This document shows positions 55,925-64,000 of a stretch of 64,000 nucleotides of DNA, piece by piece; position 1 is the first letter of the stretch, and each line of letters opens with the position of its first letter. The stretch comes from Gari tellinella (lineage: Eukaryota; Mollusca; Bivalvia; Cardiida; Psammobiidae). The DNA is taken from assembly GCA_922989275.2 (NCBI GenBank), contig OV277861.1, positions 48,523,623 through 48,587,622 on the forward strand. Direction: 5' to 3'. The position numbers were made by a program, and so were the translations under genes. The notes under the pieces are model-generated. The model was not told the origin of the DNA and searched no databases. It saw only the letters and a list, made by a program, of their open reading frames with translations.

Positions 55925-56127
55925 ATAACCCTTTTACTCTCAATGACGTCATAAAACGCATTTGAAATAAATTTTGATCCTCTGCGTCACGCGGCGTCTA
56001 TTCAGGATCAAAAATGTTTGCCTCTTGATTTGAAATAACGTAATTCATACTGCCTAAAATCTAACTTTTAAACGATATTGCAGACAACAATACTGAAGCA
56101 GACGAAAATATGGCGGTGAAGGGATAA
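55925..56127. mobile_element. Family C hairpin MITE
   Basis: ATAACCCTTTTACTCTCAATG to GGCGGTGAAGGGATAA; the hairpin core is eroded but ATATTGCAGACAACAATACTG is intact. Confidence 0.65.
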
Positions 56128-56286
56128 AATCCTCACGATAAATTTGATCATGAAAGGGTTAATCCATAACGTTAACATTGATCTCTTCCGACAAATGCGT
56201 CTGTTCTGGACGAACGACTACCAATAATTGCCGACACGTTTGCGCAACATCAGATGCCGAAAAAACTTAGCGTCTGATCGAGCTCC

Positions 56287-56531
56287 TGGGGCCCGTTTTA
56301 CTAAACTACTTACGCAACATTTTTGCGTAAGTCAAAATTTTAAATTTTAATTTATAATTTTTATTATCACTTGCTACAAACAGCAAATAGCCAGATCAGA
56401 GGATGCGCTTTTAGGGCGTCCTCTGATCTGGCTTTTTGCTGTTTGCAAACGTTTATGATCGAAAAATAAGAGTTAAACGATTTTGACTTACGCAAAAAGT
56501 TTTGCGCAAGTTGTTTAGTAAAACGGGCCCT
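56287..56531. mobile_element. Family E-like fold-back with nested hairpin
   Basis: GGGGCCCGTTTTACTAAAC to GTTTAGTAAAACGGGCCC. The centre holds a second hairpin, AGCCAGATCAGAGGATGCGC and its complement. Confidence 0.7.
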
Positions 56532-56699
56532 GCAGGTCTTTCTTCTCATTTTCAGCAGTGTTTTTAGAAGCAGAGTGTTTAACTGCCATGTGAGCACTAT
56601 ACACGGGTACAGAACCGATCCAACACGTTCGGTGCTGTTACCGACCAATCAAAATCAGCAAGACCACGTGTGACCACCAGGAGACCAGTAGCGCGTTCA

Positions 56700-56735
56700 G
56701 ATACCGTATACCGTGATACCGTGATACCGCTTATA
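56700..56735 (-). repeat. Short tandem tail at the LINE 3' end
   Basis: On the minus strand GGTATCAC / GGTATACGG units repeat just after the 3' UTR. CR1-type elements end in short repeats rather than poly(A). Confidence 0.5.
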
Positions 56736-56747
56736 CAGGAAAAAGGC

Positions 56748-59729
56748 TTAAGCCTGTAACTCCCGCTCAGGTCTTCTTTTAATCACACTCGTTGCATGCG
56801 TGGGGCGAGTGTAATATAGTCGGTCTTTCCAGAATTTGTCAATATTGTCTTTGAAATTGTTCACGTCTTTGGCACTAACCACCCAGTCTGGCAAGGAATT
56901 CCATCCATTCACCACTCTGAGACCAAAAGAATGTTTTCTGATGTTAAGCCTCCCACGTTTCTTCCCTAGCTTCATCTCGTGGCCCCTGGTCCTTAGTTCG
57001 TGTGATCGTGGTAGCAGTTTCTCTTCATTTATCCTGTCTTTGCCGGTGAGGATCTTGAATACCTGTATCATGTCTCCTCTTTCTCGCCTATGGTACAGTG
57101 ATGGCAGCCTCAGTCTTTCCAGTCTCTCTTCATATGGAAGGTCTCTCAGGTTTTTACAGAGCTTTGTTGCCCGTCGCTGCACATTTTCGAGTTTATCCAT
57201 ATCTCCGGAGAATTGGTGGATCCTGGGAGCATTACCGTATTCCAGGATAGGCCTGACCATTGTTGTGAAGAGTCGCTTGACGATTTTCTTGTCTCTGCTT
57301 AAGAAAGTACGCTTAATGATGCCGAGCACTCTATTGGCCTTGTTAACCGCTTGGCTTACATGCTGATGGAAAGATAATTTGCTGTCGACGTGCAGGCCAA
57401 GATCTTTCTCACACTTTGTTTCCTCCAACTGTCTATGGTGCCCATCATTGTCTCTCATTTGGTATGTGTGGTGAGGATTGTTGTGGCCCAAGTGCATAAC
57501 ACTACATTTGCTAGTGTTAAATTGGAGCTGCCACTTGTCTGACCAGTTTGAAAGTCTCTCTATATCCTCTTGGAGTTTAGCCCTATTCTCCACTGTTGAT
57601 ACACCCCCGAACAGCTTGGTATCGTCCGCGAATATCCTTGTGACACTTGTAACAGCATCGGGTAGGTCGTTAATAAAGACGACAAAAAGGACTGGCCCTA
57701 GCACACTACCCTGGGGGATGCCACTGGTGACTTCAGACCATCCAGATGTATGACCATTTAAGGAAACTTTTTGAGACCTTCCATGTAGGAAATTTCGTAT
57801 CCAGGTGCTGATATGGCCCTTAACTCCATAGCTCTTTATTTTACTTGCAAGTCTTTCATGGGGTACCGTGTCGAACGCCTTTTTAAAGTCGAGATATATA
57901 GTGTCTAGAGGCTCTCCCCTGTCCAGTGCATCTGTCCACTCGTCGAGACACACAAGTAGCTGTGTCATACACGATCTACCAGGCACAAACCCGTGTTGTT
58001 CATCGCAGAACAGTTCATTCTCTGTCATGTGGTTCATGATTGCCTTCCTGATAATGGACTCAAGGATCTTGCAGAGGACTGAAGTCAGGCTGACTGGTCG
58101 GTAATTGCCTGGTGAACCCCTGTCTCCCTTTTTAAAGATTGGGGTGACTTGGCCCTGCTTCCATTGATAGGGTAACTCTCCCGACTCGAGTGATTTTGTA
58201 TATATAATCTTCAGGGGGTTGGCAATAGATGGAGCTATTTCCTTCAGGACTCTTGGATGAAAGAAGTCGGGTCAGGCAGACTTGCTGACTTTCAAGCTGG
58301 CTAGTTGCTTCAGAATGTATTCTTCCTCTATGTGCAGGTCTGTCAGCTCAGTGCCCTTGGATCGATCGCCCATGTCAGGTACACTTGAAATATCCTCCTT
58401 TGTGAATACGCTGCAGAAAAATTCGTTTAACAGTCCAGCTTTTGCTCCATCATCACTATACACATTTCCCTTGCTATCTTTAAGGTCACTCACTCCACTT
58501 TTGACGGTTGGCTTAGATTTCGTATACTTCCAAAATGCTTTTGGATTAGTCTTTGCCTCACTAGCGATAGCTACCTCAAAATCCTGCCTTGCATTTCTTG
58601 TGTGGGAACGTAGTTTGTTCCTAGTCTGGCAATATCTCTGATGGTCATAGCAGTCCTGTGTCTCAATGTATTTCTTCCACGTTCTCTGCTTAGCTTTAAG
58701 AAGCTTCATTCCCTGCCTATCCATATATACCTGTCGTTTCTTGCTAGGCCTATTGTTCACTGTATGGGTCGGTATATGATCCCGCATAGCACTGTCCAAC
58801 TTTTCACTGAACATATCCCAAGCTTCCTGTACACTTTTGTCTTCCATTTCTCTTTCCCAATCTGTACTCAACATTGCATCGCACATACCTATATAGTCTC
58901 CTTTGTCATATTTGTACTTTGTTGTTTTACTGTTCACTGTTTCAGTCTTACATATATAATCAAATGTCAGTGTGCAATGGTCGCTGTTCCCAAGTGGAGC
59001 TAAGTATTGTAAATCCCTTACTACATTTTCTTCACTAGTCAATACTAAGTCAAGAAGAGATGGCTGTTGATCACCCCTATACCTGGTTGGCTGGTCCACA
59101 TGCTGTATGAGATAACAGTCCCGCACACATTCAGTAAAATGATCACTGTCTGAGTTTTCACGATCCCTAGCTGACACATGTTCCCAGTCTATGTTGGGAT
59201 AATTAAAGTCACCAAGCACAATAATATCTCTAAAGTTCAAATCTGTCAAAGAGCGGAGTAAATTCTCAAGGTTACGACTGTTATCACTGTCACTTGAAGG
59301 GCTGCGATAGATACACCCTACAACAATAGTCTTATTTCCCCCTACCTTCACTTTCGCCCAAACGGACTCTTGGAATTTCTGCTCATTCTCACTCACAACG
59401 TTAAAAGCCTCCACCTCTAGATCCCTAGAAACGTATATACATACACCTCGCCCATCTGCATCAAGGTTATGTAGCGGGGGGTGATAACCCTCAAGCCCAA
59501 TTTCTGTCTCCTCCAGCTGTGTCCTGCTATACTTGGGTTTCACCTCTGTAAGCGCTACAATGTCCGGCTTGATCTCCTTGACACTTTGCTCTAACTCCAA
59601 CATTTTGGTAGTTAACACATCAACATTACTTGTTAAAAACTTGAGTCCATTCTTGCTAAAATTATTTACACGTGCTTGTCTGTGTTGACTAATCTTTCCA
59701 CTCCGGGTTCCCGTATCGGAGAACGGCAA
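56748..59729 (-). pseudogene. CR1/Jockey-like non-LTR retrotransposon ORF2 (endonuclease + reverse transcriptase), one in-frame stop
   Basis: A single frame covers an AP endonuclease (LTEVKP, GDFNYPNIDW, GNSDHCTLTF), a linker, and a reverse transcriptase with motif A YLDFKKAFDTVPH, motif B GIPQGSVLGPVLF and motif C FADDTKLF, then a C-terminal region. It is broken only by a stop at 58274-58272, after KVSKSA; the frame continues directly into PDFFHPRV. An in-frame TAA lies two codons upstream of 59729 and no ORF1 is seen, so the copy is probably 5'-truncated. Downstream of the ORF (about 56700-56735) the 3' end has short GGTATCAC-type repeats, typical of CR1-group tails. The near-intact frame suggests a recent insertion. 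Confidence 0.85.
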
Positions 59730-59759
59730 CGTTTACCGATTGCAAACACCCCTTATAGT

Positions 59760-62340
59760 AAGACATCTAACGTTCTCCAGTACTCTTCAATACTAACTCA
59801 TTGAGCCCCTATGTTTGTATACTTTTCAAGGATACGAACGAACTATTTACGAATCGGAATATCACACGCAAACGTGTACAAATCAACTGAAATGCATCAA
59901 TTTTACCGCGTATGCTTAGATGTAAGCTGCTTTGTTTGATACATTAAGTATCGGAAAATGTTAGTTTATTGATGAGAAATTAGCTCGGGACTGTTCGCTG
60001 TTGTTTGTAAATGCATTGGTCGCCATTTTATTTTTTCTCGTTAGCGTTGGCTCACTACCTCTTGAGGCCGTTCGCAATCGATATCGTGCAAACAGGTCGT
60101 TTTAGTGAAATTGCTCCGTTTCTGATGCAATCGATGGCAATCGATACGGTAACTGAACGCTACAGACGTCAATATCCGGGTCACCCGCCTTCGGAATCGG
60201 GTTCAATTAGCCTCAGACACAACCAGACGAAACGAACATTGGCAACCATAGGCATGTGAAAACATCGTTTTATGTAATATTGAAACAAAACTAAACAAGA
60301 AATATCTTTAAAAAAGATATTCGGCGGAATGGGTGGTGAAGGTAATGTTGTATATGTAATTGATTTTATCCAAGAATTGCAATAAATAGGATGGTAAATT
60401 AGGATATTAAGCTCAATATTTATCTAATAAGACACGCGCAGTAATCTACGACCACATACATATAATCAAAGACTGAAGGTATTGAGAGTCGCCAAGAATG
60501 AGTTTTTGCAACCATTAAACTACTGGATCTGAAGTTAATCATTAGTTCGTTAAGGCAGTTGGTCTCTCAAAGACTGAAGGTGATGTACAGCAGAGAGCAT
60601 TTACATACGTTTATGCTTTAGATCGGGCTATATTTTGCTGCAAGTTGTCAGCTGTTTGTGTTCCATCAATAAGTTCTTTTTCAGAGGTGGTTGCAAAGAT
60701 ATTTACTTGAAAATTATTGACAGAAGGTACAGTTTGCACATGGATCTACTGCTTGGTTCACAGGGGAAAAACATTTCAAAGTTCCACTTCCATTTTATAA
60801 GCCAATCGAATTGCACTTATTTCTTCCTAGGATGTGACCGAAAGTGATGAGATTTTTTAAAGACAGATCTAGAGCACGGAATTATACTTCCATGTCTAGA
60901 TCTACGTGTAAAATTTTTATTTTGTAATTTGTAGATAGATCTATCATAAATTACTAAAATCCGTATGTGTGTGCTCTTTTGTTTTAGTTGTTTATACTTT
61001 AAATATGGTTTGATTGCTTAAATACTCTCAATCACCTGATTTTGATTTGAGATTTTTGGAAAGTACCCCCGAAATATGCTGAATGTGAATTGTTTGAAAC
61101 GACCCCTCAAATGAGAAATTCGTGTTGCCACAGGTAAACAAAGCAAGTGTCCGCTTCAAGAATTCGTGTATGGAATTTGTCTTGTAGAATTTGTTCTATG
61201 TTCTGATTTATTATCAGAATATCTGCAAAGTGTAGCAATGTAGCTACGTTTTAGGTATCTGCGTGTTGTTGGGTTTTCGCATTTAACCAAGAGATGCGAT
61301 CGCTGTTGCAAAAATGCACGGATTGTTTACATTTGAAGTCACAGCGTTGCGCATGCGCTCGAGGAAAACGGTGTTAACACAAACTATACCCATCATGCCC
61401 GAAATCTTTTCGATATCCAGGTTAAATTAAAACGCCAGTTTTCTCGTAATCTCGCTGTTCAAGTGTTACTGCTATTCCTGCTTTTTCATATACTTGGTAC
61501 TAGATTAAAATTATGATCCAGTCTATGATGAACAATTTCGTTCTGATTTGCAGAATGCATCAACTCATTGCCGAACATGAGACAATATGTCATATCTTTA
61601 AATAGAAACATTATGTCATTCAAATCACTACCTAACGGTCGGGACACGTAAAATTTCTCGGTTATAACTCACTAGCAGTAGCGGAAACTCGTATTTACTA
61701 CTGGTACCGCTACATAGCAAATCAGCCTATAACAGTATGTGTCTCTTATTTTACAAATTTGTAAAAGTAAGTAGACAAGTCTGGCCGCTACCCAATCAGA
61801 CTATTCGATTTTTAGCACGTGTCTGTAAGCTTACATTTCTGGTCATTCACCATTGGTTGGGCCTTATAAGGAATTGTGCTGAATAAGAAACTATATTCAG
61901 CTCCGCCGAAAAATCTCTTAGGCTAGCACTTCGAGTTTATCCGTTTCATTGATTAAAGCTCATGGTTACTACACCAACAATTAAATTTTGCGAGTTTGGG
62001 ATGTACGTTTGGTGTTTTCAACAAGCTGTAGTTTGAGGCAGCACGGTGTTTTTGTGTACTTTTATGAACTTGTTATAGAAATAAAATGTAGTTTGAAACT
62101 TAGTCTTAATTTTCTTCAATAAAAGTCTCCTAATCTGCGACTGAACTCAAAGTGCGATTCTTTTTGCATTTACTGTAGTGTATTTAAACAAAACGTAAGA
62201 CGGGCGACTATTAATTTTCATTCAGAACAGATGCCGTTTCATGCGGCGTATGATCTGGAGCAAAACTGTTTGCAAATACCTGTCAGGTCGATCTCGGTTG
62301 GCAAATGGTTATACTAAGAACAAAATGTTCGACGTTCTTG
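59760..62340. other. Gene-free stretch right of the LINE
   Basis: Little recognisable content and few MITEs. One NRF1-like TGCGCATGC palindrome near 61352-61360 is the only regulatory-looking word. An 82-codon frame at 60011-60259 has no recognisable domain. Confidence 0.4.
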
Positions 62341-62362
62341 TTGTCAGACAATTTTGAATACA

Positions 62363-62576
62363 ATACAGTAAAGCCTCTCTATAACGACCACTTATTTGAG
62401 TTAATTAATTTCGTGTTAAAAGCAGGTGACTGCTTAAAGCAAGGTGACCATAAAACAGAAAGTTCCTTTGGGAACTTTCTGTTTCACGGTCACCTTGCTT
62501 TAAGCTGTCACCTGTTTTTAACACAATGAGTTGAGTCTTCGATTTAGTGGCCGTAAAAAAGAAGTTTACTTTAGTT
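62363..62576. mobile_element. Family A MITE
   Basis: TACAGTAAAGCCTCTCTATAAC to AAAGAAGTTTACTTTAG; very regular core GGTGACCATAAAACAGAAAG / CTTTCTGTTTCACGGTCACC. Confidence 0.75.
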
Positions 62577-62924
62577 TCAAACATGACTCTCCGTGTTCGG
62601 TGGCCATTTAGCTGAAATGTCTACATGAAATTTAGGTCAACCAATTTGCGCCAAAGTGGACTCTTCAATAATTGTTCATTGGATTAGTGCATTTTTATAT
62701 AAGGGATGTCTGGTCTAAATTTTGATTATCGTTTTGTTTTTTACTGAAATTTCTTTCAGGAAACAGTGTATAGACTCTGACCAAACGACGTATAATGCGG
62801 CGTCTAGTCAGGGTTTATACTGTTTGTTTGTGTCCCTTTTATAGAACGTCAGGCAAAGAGGGGATAATGCAGAACATCATTTCTGAAGAGAGTCCTATAA
62901 TATATTTTCTTTTACAAAACTTAG

Positions 62925-63125
62925 CTAACCCTTTCACTCTCAATGACGTCATAACGCACATTTTTAAACAGTTTTGAACCTAATCAGCCGCCGCGTCTGA
63001 TCAGCATCAATAGTGTTTGCCACTTGTTTTGAAATAACGTAGCTATACTGCCTTTATTTTAACTTTGAAACGATATTGCAGACAACAATATTGATGCAGA
63101 CGACAATATGGCGGTAAAGAGGTAA
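62925..63125. mobile_element. Family C hairpin MITE
   Basis: CTAACCCTTTCACTCTCAATG to GGCGGTAAAGAGGTAA. Confidence 0.65.
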
Positions 63126-63164
63126 AAACTTACGATACAATTGATTATGAAATGGTCAAATGTT

Positions 63165-63416
63165 TAATTCTTTACCTTATAAAAGCGCCTTTTAGCGCAT
63201 TCCATTTAATCCTCCGCGGAAGAAAATAGTTCCAATCTATACAGTCACAAATATGTATTAGAAGAACTATTTTCTAAATTTCTAGCAGATGGTAGCTTAA
63301 AGCAGGCTGAAAGAAAAGCAGAATGTGCCTTAAGGCACATTCTGCTTTACTTTCAACCTGCTTTAAGTGGTCACCTATTTTCAAAACTAGAATCAGGCTA
63401 TGGGGTAATGGGTTAA
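63165..63416. mobile_element. Family D hairpin MITE (TTAA, 252 bp)
   Basis: TTAATTCTTTACC to GGTAATGGGTTAA; core AAAGCAGAATGTGCCTTAAGG hairpin. Same length as the 37.6 kb copy. Confidence 0.75.
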
Positions 63417-63832
63417 GAGAGGTTTCAGGTATTCTGTTCTGAATAGTCACTCAACCAGTGATTTTTTAACAAATTCAAAACTATGAGTGACCAGGACTCG
63501 CTGGCCTTCAAAACTATGAGTTCCAGCTATATCTTTATTACTAAAATGGACCCACAGATTTTAAATTTATGAGTCCCACAAGATTTTAATGAGTCTAGGA
63601 CTCGGGACTCGCAGGTAAAAAAATCACTGCTCAACACGAGGGATTTCACAAAAACACGCACAAGTTGTGAGCAAAATAAAATTTTAATACAAATGCTTCT
63701 TGAAAAAATTACTTTTTACACCTTTGGATGAAATGACAAGTTTTGCTTTCCTAACATTTATGCACAACCGTATGCTATATATAAACCTACAACGACTTTA
63801 AACACTGTAGAGCTCAAGACAAGGTGAGTAGA

Positions 63833-64000
63833 GTAAAACCTCGCTATTACAACTAAAAAAAAGGCTAAATGATGGTATAGAAGGCAGGTGACAGCTTAAA
63901 ACAAAGTGACAGTAAAACAGAAAGCTCCTAAGGAGCTTTCAGTCTTATTGTCAACTTGATTTAAGAAGTCACCTGTCGTAAACACCTACATGACTGTAAT
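63833..64000. mobile_element. Family A MITE, cut by window edge
   Basis: AGTAAAACCTCGCTATTAC and GGTGACAGTAAAACAGAAAG with complement; right terminus lies beyond the window. Confidence 0.65.

Noticed and set aside
56836..58104. Plus-strand frames opposite the LINE
   Set aside because: Antisense shadows of the endonuclease/RT frame, which carries all catalytic motifs.
60011..60259. 82-codon plus-strand frame with hydrophobic N-terminus
   Set aside because: No recognisable family, no splice partners and no second copy.

Overview
The window looks like nuclear DNA of a bivalve mollusc, or a close lophotrochozoan. It is AT-rich, genes are sparse with short exons and long introns, hairpin-type MITEs are very dense, and it holds a mollusc-type TRIM C-terminal propeller, a tRNA-derived SINE and a CR1-like LINE. 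There are no bacterial-style operons. All names below come from reading the sequence; no database search was run.

The host genes are mainly two diverged tandem paralogues on the minus strand. Copy 2 (54,044 to 33,355) is complete. Nine exons plus a candidate 9-nt micro-exon join into one open frame of about 709 codons: signal peptide, cysteine-containing ectodomain, Thr/Pro-rich stalk, one membrane segment and a cytoplasmic tail of about 265 residues. Copy 1 (15,026 to 3,427) has the first seven exons with the same exon order and matching intron phases; its membrane and tail exons are not visible and probably lie left of the window. A third coding block (25,812-26,672, minus) is a TRIM-type beta-propeller without a visible RING or B-box.

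Between the two paralogues, at 20,330-25,586, lies the most unusual object: a giant palindrome of about 5.26 kb. Its arms of about 2.3-2.5 kb each carry a TATA box, three small ORFs (a basic protein, an 84-aa protein and a C2H2 zinc-finger/acidic protein) and a poly(A) signal, and the arms converge on a purine-rich spacer. It sits in a 250-bp MITE with an apparent 6-bp target duplication and termini beginning AG, which recalls Polinton/adintovirus-type integration. It encodes no recognisable polymerase or integrase.

The rest is largely mobile DNA. There are TA-flanked hairpin MITEs (families A and B), TTAA-flanked hairpin MITEs with CCCTTT or GGGTG ends (C, D, F and an 866-bp element), other fold-back elements (E, H, J), a degenerate RT remnant at 2.3-2.9 kb, and a nearly intact CR1/Jockey-like LINE at 56.7-59.7 kb with a single in-frame stop. 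Several insertions are nested, so the order of events and the exact target sites can be read directly. Long stretches (for example 30.3-32.6 kb and 59.8-62.3 kb) show only repeat fragments or nothing recognisable.
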